From: Lederbergia citri
Lineage (GTDB): Bacteria; Bacillota; Bacilli; Bacillales; Bacillaceae_C
DNA: 64,000 bases
NCBI RefSeq assembly: GCF_018343625.1
Contig: NZ_JAGYPG010000002.1
Coordinates: 787,280 to 851,279, forward strand
Direction of reading: 5' to 3'
In this document: piece after piece, positions 47,840 to 57,165 of the stretch
How positions within the stretch are numbered: the first letter of the stretch is position 1
Layout: each line of letters opens with the position of its first letter
The notes under the pieces: generated by a model
Told to the model about the DNA's origin: nothing
What the model saw: the letters and a program-made list of their open reading frames with translations, nothing else
The model's database searches: none
Translations under genes and position numbers: made by a program

Positions 47840-49462
47840 TCAATTAATTAAAACAGACCCACTATACTTATAATCACACGGTGTTACCCCAAACTGTTTC
47901 TTAAAAGTCCTGAAAAAATAACTTTTATTATCAAAACCTAAATCGTAGGCAATTTGTTCTACAGGTTTTGTTGTATTGTTTAACATTTCTTTTGCCTTTT
48001 CCATTTTAATTCGGGTTACAAATTCGATGAAGTTTTCGCCTGTTTCTTTTTTGAACACTCTGCTAAAATAGCTGGCGTTTAGGTGTAAATGGTTAGCTAC
48101 TTCTGTTAAGGAAATTTTTTTATTTATGTGTTCGTGTACGAATCGCTGTGCTTTAAATACTTCTTCATTTTTAGGGGAGGATTCGATGATGTCTGCATAT
48201 TCAATCATTTTAAGGACGATCTCATTCATGACCATTTCTAATTCTTTAAATGTTTCAACTGGTTGTATTAATTTATTTGTCGATGATACATCTTCCTGAT
48301 GTTCAAGTCGGCCTAACGACTTGAAGGATAGTCTTAAATCTAGCACTAATTTTGTAGCCCAATCTTTTACAACGGAAGGGTGATATTGGTGCTGTTTGAT
48401 TTTTTTTATTTTTTCACCGATATATTTTTTGGCTTCTTCTTGATCCTTTTTTAAAATTAACTGCCTCAAATAATCTTGAGTTTCATTATATCCATGAAAG
48501 ATCGATTGCTCTGTGTATGAAACCAATTCAAACTTTTGAAAAGAGTGATGTTCATAATAAAAACGTTGCTCCATATGGTTGTATAATGTTTGGATAGACT
48601 TAACTAACCCCTCATGCAACTGGTTTCCTTCACCAATTAATGTAGTAAGCGTGATTTTTAAATAAGTTTCGAGCTTGTTATAAAATTCGAACAGTATTTT
48701 TTCAATCAAATTTTCCGTTTCAGTTTGACCTAATTTTTTTGATGAAAATAATAAAAAGAATTTCCCTTTTAAATAAAATTCTTCTACATGGAATGGCATG
48801 GGGAGAATAATTTCTTCTAAAATATTCTGAATGCTGAAATATAGCAACGTTTCTTTTTCATATTTTTTGATTGCTTTATGATATTGATCGATAAAGCATA
48901 ATACAGCAGTATATCTCTCACCTGAAAAATTCATATCCAGCAATTCTTCTTGTTTTTCCCACCATTCAGCAGTCGGGCCCAAGTTATCCAATAGTAATTC
49001 TTCCATAAATTTGGATTTTAGTGCCATATTATTCTCTTGCAATAACTGTTTCGCCTTGATTTGTTGATGCTTAGTGGTTTTTTCATTGTCCAGCTTTGTT
49101 TTGATTCTTTTAATTAACTTGATAATCATGTCCTCTTCCATAGATTCTTTTAAAATATAATCGTAGGTTCCTAGCTTTAAAGCCTTCTGAGCTAAATGGA
49201 ATTCATCATGACAAGAGATAATGACATTGATTGAATCTATCTTTCTTTTTGATACATTTTCCAACAGATCTATTCCATTCATAAAGGGCATCCCTATATC
49301 AGTAATGAGCAGGTCAACAGTATTTTCCTCTAAAAATTCCAGCGCTTCAGTCCCATCTTGGAAGCTATCTACCACTTGAAAATTGTAATCATTCCAAGGG
49401 ATTGCCGCATGTAAAAATTCCGTCACCATCACATCATCATCTACTAGTACGACATTATACAA
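47840..49462 (-). CDS. YesN-type response regulator with AraC DNA-binding domain
   Basis: A 540-residue regulator that pairs with the YesM-type kinase upstream. The receiver (1-125) has VDDD and the phosphorylated Asp in LLITDIGMPFMNG; a long central region follows, and the C-terminal 100 residues hold two AraC helix-turn-helix units (LTEVANHLHLNASYFSRVF, VEQIAYDLGFDNKSYFFR). I suggest the TTG at 49462 (MYNVVLVDDD) as start: it is 7 bases behind AAGGAG, whereas the ATG at 49468 is too close. It overlaps the kinase gene. It is the likely binder of the 44-bp elements at 54985, 58446 and 60441. Confidence 0.9.
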   Translation of the reverse strand: MYNVVLVDDDVMVTEFLHAAIPWNDYNFQVVDSFQDGTEALEFLEENTVDLLITDIGMPFMNGIDLLENVSKRKIDSINVIISCHDEFHLAQKALKLGTYDYILKESMEEDMIIKLIKRIKTKLDNEKTTKHQQIKAKQLLQENNMALKSKFMEELLLDNLGPTAEWWEKQEELLDMNFSGERYTAVLCFIDQYHKAIKKYEKETLLYFSIQNILEEIILPMPFHVEEFYLKGKFFLLFSSKKLGQTETENLIEKILFEFYNKLETYLKITLTTLIGEGNQLHEGLVKSIQTLYNHMEQRFYYEHHSFQKFELVSYTEQSIFHGYNETQDYLRQLILKKDQEEAKKYIGEKIKKIKQHQYHPSVVKDWATKLVLDLRLSFKSLGRLEHQEDVSSTNKLIQPVETFKELEMVMNEIVLKMIEYADIIESSPKNEEVFKAQRFVHEHINKKISLTEVANHLHLNASYFSRVFKKETGENFIEFVTRIKMEKAKEMLNNTTKPVEQIAYDLGFDNKSYFFRTFKKQFGVTPCDYKYSGSVLIN

Positions 49463-51260
49463 GTTCATTCTCCTTCCTTATTGGAATCTCGAAAGTAAAG
49501 GATGTTCCGATATGTTGTTCACTCTTCACATTCAGATGAAAAGCGTCCCCATAGATGAGTTTTAATCGTTGATACACATTTTGCACACCAATCCCTGTAA
49601 AGGAAGCTTTATATTTATTACTAGTCGAAGCTTGATTTTCATATATTCGTTTTCGTAACTCTAGCAACCTCTTTTGCGGTATGCCAACACCATCATCAGC
49701 TACAGTAAGCGTTAACAATTCTTGTGATTGTTCTGCCGCTATTTTTATAATGCCATTTTTTTGTTTGTACCCATGGATAATAGAATTTTCAATAACTGGC
49801 TGCAAGAAAAACCTCGGTACCTTTAATTTTTTTACTTCCTCATCAATAAAGATATCTAGTTCAGCATTATACTTGTGTCTAAAATTCATTAAATCAACAT
49901 AATGTTTGACGACCATCAGCTCATCTTCCAAAGTGATAAACGCGTTGTTTCGATTGATTGTCATCCGCAGCAACGCAGATAAAGAATAAATAAGGGCTGC
50001 ACTATCTTGATCTCCAGACAGTTTAATTTTTAGGCGAATGGCATTTAGTGTATTGAATAGAAAGTGTGGATTAATTTGCGCTTGTAACATCTCAAGTTCG
50101 GCATTCCGCTTTTGTTCTTCTTGAATTCGAACTTGTTCAATCATCGTTTCTACTGTATCCAGCATATGGTCAAATGATTGACCTAAATGCGCCAAATCGT
50201 TATTTCCAAATATATTGGCACGCGCTCTTAAATCCCCTTCCTCTACTGATTTTGTCACTTTATTTAGTTTCAAAACTGGTTTTGTAATTTCTCTCACTAA
50301 CACAATCAGACCTAAAAGAAAGATTAATAAAAAAACACCTTGAATTAATATAGTTGTTCTACTGACATTGTTAATTGCGCCAATGGTGTCGTGATAAGGC
50401 ACTAAACTGACTAAGCGCCAATTTGCATAAGATAATGGATATGTGACTAATAAATGTTGTTCATTATTAAAATCAATAACATTATATTGATTCTGTTTTA
50501 CTTGAAAGGGTAGTTTTTCTCCAATTTTTGATTTATCCTCACTTGAGAAAATAACTCCATTTTCATCAGTAAGGAAAAAATGAGTAGGAATCTCAGATTG
50601 AAAAGCTTCAAATAAATGACTAATTCGACTTTCGTCTAAACTTATAATGACATAAGCTTTTAATTCACCAGAGCTTTCTATCTTTCTTCCAATCGTGATT
50701 AAATATGGCGTTAAATTACTATCTTTAGCAATATAGTTTTTATGTGCTCCAAGCCAAAAAGATTTATAGAAGTTTAAATCCTTTAATTGATCAAACCATG
50801 GTTCTTCGTAAAATTCACGAGGATCGTATTCAAGGGTTGAGTAATTGGTATAAAATAAGTTATTCTCAAAAAGAATCGTGATATAAGTAGGAGATAGTAA
50901 ATCTGTTATCCCGGCCAGTGCCTTAGTCACTTCTGTATGATGGAGAGCTAATTTGTTTTTATTCTCGAAAGAGTGAAGATTTAGCGCTTGATATGATTTT
51001 AACAACCGATTAAACTCCGTATTAAACTGAATATAATTGGAAGTATACATAATATCGTCCAAAATATTGTTCACACTAAGTTCAATCATTCGCAGTGAAT
51101 TCCGAGATTCTTCAACCGCACGTTTTTCCAAAAGATCTTTCGTGATGTAATTGGATACAACATAGGTACCCATCCAAGGTAATAATATACAAATAATGAC
51201 GGCTATGATGAGGCGACTACGTAGGGATAAACTATGAAGCATATGTAATAGTTTCCGCAA
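49455..51260 (-). CDS. YesM-type sensor histidine kinase
   Basis: About 601 residues. A membrane helix near residues 14-35, a large extracellular sensor domain (about 40-295, dCache-like), a second helix (about 300-322), HAMP, then the His-kinase domain with QINPHFLFNTLNAIRLK and ATPase motifs PVIENSIIHGYK and DDGVGIP. Kinases of this type sense sugars together with a binding protein. TTG 51260 is preferred as start because it is 7 bases behind AAAGGGG, while the TTG at 51278 lies within the ribosome site. It is the first gene of a two-gene unit at the left end of the sugar island. Confidence 0.9.
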   Translation of the reverse strand: MRKLLHMLHSLSLRSRLIIAVIICILLPWMGTYVVSNYITKDLLEKRAVEESRNSLRMIELSVNNILDDIMYTSNYIQFNTEFNRLLKSYQALNLHSFENKNKLALHHTEVTKALAGITDLLSPTYITILFENNLFYTNYSTLEYDPREFYEEPWFDQLKDLNFYKSFWLGAHKNYIAKDSNLTPYLITIGRKIESSGELKAYVIISLDESRISHLFEAFQSEIPTHFFLTDENGVIFSSEDKSKIGEKLPFQVKQNQYNVIDFNNEQHLLVTYPLSYANWRLVSLVPYHDTIGAINNVSRTTILIQGVFLLIFLLGLIVLVREITKPVLKLNKVTKSVEEGDLRARANIFGNNDLAHLGQSFDHMLDTVETMIEQVRIQEEQKRNAELEMLQAQINPHFLFNTLNAIRLKIKLSGDQDSAALIYSLSALLRMTINRNNAFITLEDELMVVKHYVDLMNFRHKYNAELDIFIDEEVKKLKVPRFFLQPVIENSIIHGYKQKNGIIKIAAEQSQELLTLTVADDGVGIPQKRLLELRKRIYENQASTSNKYKASFTGIGVQNVYQRLKLIYGDAFHLNVKSEQHIGTSFTFEIPIRKENELV

Positions 51261-51371
51261 AAATGTATCCCCTTTCAAAAAGGCAGGTAGAATACCTTAA
51301 TTATAACAAAATTCAAAAATTAGAGGGGAAGCATAGATAGCAGTTGGGAAAGTCTATTTTCAAGGCAAGCA

Positions 51372-51408
51372 GGCGGGTTTAATGGCAATGTAATGTGCCA
51401 GCCCGCCA
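51372..51408 (-). terminator. Hairpin after the ABC permease genes
   Basis: GGCGGG and CCCGCC arms with an inner TGGCA/TGCCA pairing, about 27 bp after the permease stop. No clear U-run follows, so it may be a weak terminator or mRNA-end hairpin. Confidence 0.5.
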
Positions 51409-51434
51409 ACATAACAGATTCAAACGGTTTATTG

Positions 51435-52268
51435 TTACCCCTTCACTCCCCCCAACTGGATACCTTCAATGACATTCTTTTGGCCGATGATGAAAATGAT
51501 TAATAGCGGAACGATCGCTGATACAGATGCTGCCATCATTAAAGAATAAACACTTCCATGTTCATCAGCAAAACTATTGACTCCTAGTTGAATTGTATAT
51601 AATGCTTTTGTTCTTAAGAAAATTAATGGGTTTTGAAAATCATTCCAAGTCCAAATAAATCGTAAAATCGCATAGGTTGCTATTGCTGGCCGAACAAGTG
51701 GTAAGGCAATAGATGCAAATATCCGAAAATGTCCCGCTCCGTCCATCCTTGCAGATTCGATAATTTCATTATTAATTCCTAAATAAAATTGGCGTAGCAT
51801 GAACGTACCGAATACACTAAAGCTATTTAATAAAATTAAGCCTAAATGAGTATCGTATAAACCAATCCACCGATACAATAAAAATTGAGTAACTAATAAT
51901 GTTTGTGGTGGAATCATAAAGGTTGCCAATATGATGAAAAATAACAAGTCGCGACCTTTAAAATTTATTTTTGCAAATCCGTAGGCTGCAAGGCAAGAGA
52001 CCGTGACTGAGGTTAAAGTTGTTAATACGGTTACTTTAATCGAGTTCCAATATAATAAGAGAAATGGCATCGAGCCAGTCCAAACGATTGTATAATTTTC
52101 AATAGCATTCCATGTGTGCGGAATCCATTGGATTGGGAAAGTTAATACTTCTTTCTCGATTTTTAAGGAGGAGGATATCATCCATAGGAAAGGAAGCAAA
52201 AACGCAACCCCAAGAATTGTCATGATGGCTGTAATGATTATTTTTCTCACATCTAAACTTGCTGTCAT
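51435..52268 (-). CDS. Carbohydrate ABC transporter permease, MalG/AraQ type
   Basis: A 277-residue inner-membrane permease with six helices. The EAA loop that contacts the ATPase is in EIIESARMDGAGHFRIFASIALPLVRPAIA. It pairs with the permease encoded 18 bp upstream and with the binding protein at 53572-54894. No ATPase gene is in the cluster; CUT1 importers of Bacillus commonly share an MsmX-type ATPase encoded elsewhere. Confidence 0.93.
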   Translation of the reverse strand: MTASLDVRKIIITAIMTILGVAFLLPFLWMISSSLKIEKEVLTFPIQWIPHTWNAIENYTIVWTGSMPFLLLYWNSIKVTVLTTLTSVTVSCLAAYGFAKINFKGRDLLFFIILATFMIPPQTLLVTQFLLYRWIGLYDTHLGLILLNSFSVFGTFMLRQFYLGINNEIIESARMDGAGHFRIFASIALPLVRPAIATYAILRFIWTWNDFQNPLIFLRTKALYTIQLGVNSFADEHGSVYSLMMAASVSAIVPLLIIFIIGQKNVIEGIQLGGVKG

Positions 52269-52286
52269 TGTACTTCTCCCTCCCTC

Positions 52287-53255
52287 TTAATAATTCACCC
52301 ATTTTTTCTGCCCTAAAAATTGAATGTAAGTGATTGCTAGAATAATAATAAACATTACTAATGCAATGGCTGATGCGTAGCCTGTTTTCAACTCAAGAAA
52401 TGCTTGTTGATATAAATATACAACTGGGGTTATTGTTGAATTTGCAGGCCCACCCCCTGTTAAAACAATAATTAAATCAAACACTTTAAAGCTAGAAATT
52501 ACTCCCGTTACTAGTAATAAAAATGTTGTTGGCGACACTAAAGGAATCGTTATTTTAGTAAATTGATACCATGCTGATGCTCCATCAATTTCTGCCGCCT
52601 CATACAGTTCCTGTGGAATATTTTGCAAGCCAGCCAAATAAATAATTAAATTAAAGCCGATACCTGTCCAAATCATAATGATCATAACCGATGGTAGGGA
52701 AAAGGTTACATCCGCAATCCACCCTGGCGGATTTTCCACCCCTAACTTCATTAATATTTGATTAATCGGCCCCTTTGTTGGATGGAATAAAACCTGAAAC
52801 ACCACCGCTACTGCAACAACACTAGAGATAAACGGCATAAAAAAAATGACTTTAAATACGTCTTTAAAATATATGAAATTATTAATCACAACAGCTAATG
52901 ACAACGAAATAAACAGTGTAATGGGAATTGCCAACACTAAAATTAAATTATTCTGTAATGCTTTTAAAAATATACTGTTGGTTAATAAAGCAGTAAAATT
53001 GTCAAAACCAATCCAACTTGCTTTTTTATACCCTGAAACAAAATTCCAGTCTGTAAAACTTAAAATAAGTGAAGAAATGATTGGAAATAAAACCAATACG
53101 GACGTCCCTATAAACATTGGTGCAATAAACAAATATCCAGATACATTTTCTTTCCATCCACTAAAGGGGTCTCCATTTCGTTTTTTAACCTTTTTTTTCA
53201 CTTTATGTTTCATGATGGTAGTTTCTGTCATATGACTTTTCATTTCGCTTGCCAT
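52287..53255 (-). CDS. Carbohydrate ABC transporter permease, MalF/AraP type
   Basis: A 322-residue permease with six helices and a lysine-rich N-terminal cytoplasmic tail (KHKVKKKVKKRNG). The EAA loop is ELYEAAEIDGASAWYQFTKITIPLVSP. It lies between the binding-protein gene and the second permease gene. The 316-bp gap to the binding-protein gene is mainly filled by a dispersed repeat (53397-53571). The ATG follows AGAAGGTG. Confidence 0.93.
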   Translation of the reverse strand: MASEMKSHMTETTIMKHKVKKKVKKRNGDPFSGWKENVSGYLFIAPMFIGTSVLVLFPIISSLILSFTDWNFVSGYKKASWIGFDNFTALLTNSIFLKALQNNLILVLAIPITLFISLSLAVVINNFIYFKDVFKVIFFMPFISSVVAVAVVFQVLFHPTKGPINQILMKLGVENPPGWIADVTFSLPSVMIIMIWTGIGFNLIIYLAGLQNIPQELYEAAEIDGASAWYQFTKITIPLVSPTTFLLLVTGVISSFKVFDLIIVLTGGGPANSTITPVVYLYQQAFLELKTGYASAIALVMFIIILAITYIQFLGQKKWVNY

Positions 53256-53396
53256 TTTTTCACCTTCTTTTTTGTAAGTAGCCTTTGGCCGTTCTAGTTT
53301 GTTTAGGAGAAGAAGTGTATAGAATTTAATCCATACACTTCCCTTAGAAAATTAATAGTATAAGTGTTTAAAAGTATTAATTTCTAAAATAAGCCT

Positions 53397-53571
53397 CTCG
53401 TTGTAGCTCCAACGCCTATCGACTAGCAAACTTCTTGTCCTTTTCTTTTGCGTAAGTCAAAGACCGGAAGAAGAACGTCGACTAAAATCGCCACGTCCTT
53501 ATGTCTTCGTAGACGGACCCACATCCTGTGGGCCTGTACGTCGATGAGCAAGGCGCTTCCGCTTTTCTTAG
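53397..53571 (-). repeat. Dispersed intergenic repeat, copy f (inside the ABC operon)
   Basis: On the minus strand it begins AGAAAAGCGGAAGCGCCTTG directly behind the binding-protein stop and ends AGTCGATAGGCGTTGGAGC. It separates the binding-protein gene from the two permease genes and could make the 5' part of the mRNA more stable than the 3' part (inference). Confidence 0.85.
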
Positions 53572-54894
53572 TTATTTGTTGGCTTTCACAATGGACTCTG
53601 TTTTATCTATGATATTTTTCATGGTTGTATCGATATCCTGTTCACCTAATAGATAAAGTTCTACTTGTGCATCAAATTCAGTTAGAACTTCCGTAATATA
53701 TGTTGCTGGCGCAAATGATTTACTTGGCTGGACAGATGTTAAAGCATGCGATAAAGATGGAAGATCAACAGCTTCTGGGTTAGCAGTATTTTTAACCAAA
53801 GTTTCAAGAACACTGTCTAAATCGGCATTCTTCCATGATGGTGTCCAAACCTCTTGCGCCACTATACCTTCTGTTGTCATCCAGCGAATAAAATCATATG
53901 CTTCTTGTTTGTACTCTGAATTTTCTGCGATGCTAATTATATCCCCACCCATATTCGCATAGTTGTCACCTGGCTCATTTTGTGGCCAAGGTGCCCATGC
54001 AATCTCGAAATCAGGCGTAAATTGTCCCCATTCAGTGATCATAAAACTAGAAATGGGTATCATACTTACAGACTGACTAAAAAATTGTTGGCGATAATTC
54101 ATATTCTGTGACAATATTTCACTGAGAGGGACTGAACTCTTATCAATATTCTCTAATTGATTCCGCAGTTCAAGAGAAGCCTTTAACATTGGATCGTCCG
54201 CATTGGAGGAACCGTCCTCTTTTAAAATAATCGTATTATCCGCTTTGCTAATTAATTTTAAAGAGGATTGAAAATTATGCCATATGTGCAAATAAGAACC
54301 ATAATGATCATCTGTCGTTAATTTTTTTGCATATTCCGCATAATCTTCCCATGTCCATTCTTTTGGGATGTCTAATCCCGCTTCATCTAAATGATTTTTA
54401 TTCATCATGACCAAGTTCGTAACATTTTTCATCGGTAATCCATAATATTTTCCTTCAATGGCCGGATAGCTATTATTATAGACTTCATCAATGTCGATTC
54501 CTTCATCATTAAGAAACTGATCGATAGGGGCTACCAACCCAGCATCAACACGTTTGACTAAATCATTTATATTACTAAACATTAGTATATCGATTTGCTC
54601 TCCTGCAGATGCCATTAAATCTAGCTGCTTGACATAATCGGCGTGTGTCATGTTTTCTACTAAGGGCATCGATTCAATTTTTATACCTGGATGTTCTTCT
54701 TCATATTTTTTAATGACCTTTTCCCACTTGCCATTTTCTTCATTAATCCAGTGAACAAATTTTAAAGTGATTTCATCTTTGCTTTTCCCGGATTTTTTTC
54801 CAGCGGATTCGGCCTCTTTACTTCCCCCACCAGAACAAGCTGCCAACACCAATATCATCAGCCCAATAAAACAAAGTAATCCGAATTTTTTCAT
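53572..54894 (-). CDS. Extracellular sugar-binding lipoprotein (family 1)
   Basis: A 440-residue solute-binding protein. Lipobox LVLAACSG places the lipidated Cys at residue 20. The mature part has the two-lobe family 1 fold (ITLKFVHWINEENGKW, MASAGEQIDILMFSN, GKYYGLPMKNVTN, MGGDIISIAENSEYKQEAYDFI). It delivers a sugar or oligosaccharide to the permeases downstream; the ligand is not evident. It is the first gene of its unit, 90 bp behind the first 44-bp element. Ribosome site AGGAGG. Confidence 0.93.
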   Translation of the reverse strand: MKKFGLLCFIGLMILVLAACSGGGSKEAESAGKKSGKSKDEITLKFVHWINEENGKWEKVIKKYEEEHPGIKIESMPLVENMTHADYVKQLDLMASAGEQIDILMFSNINDLVKRVDAGLVAPIDQFLNDEGIDIDEVYNNSYPAIEGKYYGLPMKNVTNLVMMNKNHLDEAGLDIPKEWTWEDYAEYAKKLTTDDHYGSYLHIWHNFQSSLKLISKADNTIILKEDGSSNADDPMLKASLELRNQLENIDKSSVPLSEILSQNMNYRQQFFSQSVSMIPISSFMITEWGQFTPDFEIAWAPWPQNEPGDNYANMGGDIISIAENSEYKQEAYDFIRWMTTEGIVAQEVWTPSWKNADLDSVLETLVKNTANPEAVDLPSLSHALTSVQPSKSFAPATYITEVLTEFDAQVELYLLGEQDIDTTMKNIIDKTESIVKANK

Positions 54895-54984
54895 CGATAT
54901 TTTCCTCCTTTTTTTCTGTTTAGAAGTCGTAAATGAATGCGTTTACATTCTTTATCTGAGTATAGCTGTAATTATTTTTCAGAG

Positions 54985-55028
54985 TAATGCACAATTTTTA
55001 CTCAAATAGAAAAATTTTTACCTTTATT
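54985..55028 (-). promoter_or_regulatory. Shared 44-bp island element, copy 1 (before the binding-protein gene)
   Basis: On the plus strand TAATGCACAATTTTTACTCA, then AATAGAAAAATTTTTACC. It is nearly identical to the elements at 58446 and 60441 although the flanks differ. On the coding strand GTAAAAATT-like half-sites recur about 20 bp apart, as expected for an AraC-type dimer or two monomers on one DNA face. Confidence 0.75.
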
Positions 55029-55076
55029 GAAAATTCGTTCTCTTCTCTATTAGAATTGGTAGATTTCGATACAGAA

Positions 55077-55136
55077 AAATAAAAAAGAAGCTATCCAAAA
55101 ACAGTTATTCAAAACTGTCAATGTGAACAGCCTCTC
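55077..55136 (-). terminator. Terminator of the oxidoreductase operon
   Basis: On the minus strand an outer GAGGCT/AGCTTC stem encloses an inner ACAGTT/AACTGT stem, followed by TTTTTTATTTTT. It lies 18 bp after the stop of the 55154-56230 gene. Confidence 0.7.
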
Positions 55137-55153
55137 CTAAAAAAAAATAAATT

Positions 55154-56230
55154 CTACTCCGTAACGTTAATTGCTTTTTCCTGAGCCACCAAACACAATT
55201 CCGCCGCTTTAAATGCATGCGCTTGTGTCATTGCGTTTTCTGTACGATGGATGCAATCTTTGATCAACTCCCCGAAGAATGGATATCCAACTTTGCCTTT
55301 AAGATCAAAGTATTTTTCCCCTTCTTGATTAACGAGATAAAGATGATTGCCACCATTTTCCCGTGTCAAATCAACGTACTTTCTAATTTCAATTGTTCCT
55401 TTTGTACCGACGATAAACGTCCGCCCATCTCCCCATGTGCTCAATCCATCAGGTGTAAACCAATCGACACGGAAATATTGAGTGGCCCCGTTGTCCCCTA
55501 CTAATGTGGCATCTCCATAATCTTCAAGTTCTGGATATTCCGGATTATCGTAGTTTGCGACTTTACTATGTAATACTTTCGCATCTTTAGCGCCCGAATA
55601 GAACAGAAACTGCTCGATCTGATGGCTCCCTATATCGCATAAAATACCGCCGTACTTTTCTTTCTTGAAAAACCAATCTGGTCGACTAGGCGCATTTAAC
55701 CGATGAGGACCGAAGCCTGTCACTTGGATGACTCTTCCTATGGCACCTTTTTCAATTAGTTGACCAGCAAATACGGCACTTTCTACATGAAGACGCTCAC
55801 TGTAATAAACCATATATTTTTTTCCAGTTTCCTGAACAACTCTTTTTGTTTCTTTCAATTGCTCCAATGTTGTAAATGGAGTTTTGTCCGTAAAATAGTC
55901 TTTCCCCGCTCGCATGACACGATTACCTAAAGGACTTCTCTCAGATGGTACAGCCGCTGCTGCCACAAGTTTTACTTCCTTATCTTCTAAAATCTCATCG
56001 ATATTGTTCGCCTGTTTAGCTTGTGGATAAGTTTTTAAAAATTGTTCTACCTTAGCTTGATCAGGATCATATACCCATTTCAATGTTGCGCCTGCTTCAA
56101 TCAATCCATTGCATTGGCCGTAAATATGTCCATGATCTAAAGCAATCGCTGCAAAAATAAATTCTCCTTCTTTTACAACTGGATTAGGTTTTCCTTTTGG
56201 CGCGTAATTCATTCCATCTCGATTACTCAT
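55154..56230 (-). CDS. Gfo/Idh/MocA family oxidoreductase with unusual N-terminus
   Basis: A 358-residue predicted NAD(P)-dependent sugar dehydrogenase. The usual N-terminal GxGxxG is replaced by AAIALDHGHIYGQC; the EKP-type motif is DYFTDKTPFTT and the catalytic-site motif is GGILCDIGSHQIEQFLFYSG with the expected Asp and His. This type, with DHGHI at the first strand, differs from the two other Gfo/Idh proteins of the island. It is the last gene of a three-gene unit. It may not bind the cofactor in the standard way, or may act as an eliminase or hydratase rather than a dehydrogenase (inference). Confidence 0.88.
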   Translation of the reverse strand: MSNRDGMNYAPKGKPNPVVKEGEFIFAAIALDHGHIYGQCNGLIEAGATLKWVYDPDQAKVEQFLKTYPQAKQANNIDEILEDKEVKLVAAAAVPSERSPLGNRVMRAGKDYFTDKTPFTTLEQLKETKRVVQETGKKYMVYYSERLHVESAVFAGQLIEKGAIGRVIQVTGFGPHRLNAPSRPDWFFKKEKYGGILCDIGSHQIEQFLFYSGAKDAKVLHSKVANYDNPEYPELEDYGDATLVGDNGATQYFRVDWFTPDGLSTWGDGRTFIVGTKGTIEIRKYVDLTRENGGNHLYLVNQEGEKYFDLKGKVGYPFFGELIKDCIHRTENAMTQAHAFKAAELCLVAQEKAINVTE

Positions 56231-56279
56231 GGTTTAAATCACTCTCACATGTAATTTATTTTCTGACAACTTTATTGTA

Positions 56280-57140
56280 TCAAAACCAATCAGCATATCC
56301 CATTTCTTTTAAATTATTTGCGGAGTCTCTTAAACAATCGAATGGATCCCTTCCGTACGTATCATCTTGTTCCACTAAGAAATGTTTTGCCCCGGCGATG
56401 ATGCTCGCTTCAATAATTGCTTTCATATTTAGATTTCCTGCACCGACTTCAGCGAATTCTATGAGATTAGTAAACTTAAAGAAAAAGTTTTTCATATCCT
56501 TGAAATCTTCGTCTGTTAAATGTAAATCTCCAATTCGATAATCTTTCAAATGGATCAACTTTACGCGATCTTTATATTGTTTAATAAAATCGACTGGATC
56601 TACTCCCGCACGATGGATCCAGTGAACATCTAACTCAAAACCGAGCTTTATCGTATTTTCTTTCATCAGATCTAAAAGAAATTTTCCGTCATAGCGTTGA
56701 AACTCAATATGATGAGTATGATAATATAATTCGATATCATACTCTTGTAATTTATGGGCCATCTCTTCTGCACTCTGGATAAAATTCATGATTTTTTCCT
56801 TGTCACCCATGATTGTGAATGGGAGCATTCCAATCCGGATAAATTGACAATCTAATGCTCTGCAATCCGAAACGATTTTTTCAAAATCATCTGTTAAATT
56901 TTCTTGTTGCTGCCCCGGCATCATCGGTTCAAGTGGCGCGCTGATAGCAGTTATGTCTATATTAAAATCGTCACTCGCACGTTTTAATTCTTTCACATTT
57001 TCTTTAGTCATCGGAATTTGCGAAACTTCAACTGATTGATAGCCGAGCTCATGAACTTTGAGCATTGTTTCGTATGCACCCAATTCGGCCACTTTGTCTT
57101 TCAACATCATCATTTGAACGCCTATTTTTCCTTTTACCAC
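56280..57140 (-). CDS. Sugar phosphate isomerase/epimerase family protein (TIM barrel)
   Basis: A 286-residue xylose-isomerase-like TIM barrel. Likely metal ligands are His in LYYHTHHIEF, the Asp and His in GFELDVHWIHRAG, His in LIHLKDY and Glu in FLVEQDDTYG. I place the start at GTG 57140, 8 bases behind GGAGG. It lies between two Gfo/Idh genes. In known keto-sugar pathways (for example for levoglucosan and C- or O-glycosides), such proteins perform beta-elimination or isomerisation of 3-keto sugars; I infer a similar role. Confidence 0.88.
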   Translation of the reverse strand: MVKGKIGVQMMMLKDKVAELGAYETMLKVHELGYQSVEVSQIPMTKENVKELKRASDDFNIDITAISAPLEPMMPGQQQENLTDDFEKIVSDCRALDCQFIRIGMLPFTIMGDKEKIMNFIQSAEEMAHKLQEYDIELYYHTHHIEFQRYDGKFLLDLMKENTIKLGFELDVHWIHRAGVDPVDFIKQYKDRVKLIHLKDYRIGDLHLTDEDFKDMKNFFFKFTNLIEFAEVGAGNLNMKAIIEASIIAGAKHFLVEQDDTYGRDPFDCLRDSANNLKEMGYADWF

Positions 57141-57165
57141 GGTAAGAACCTCCATTATTAGAATT

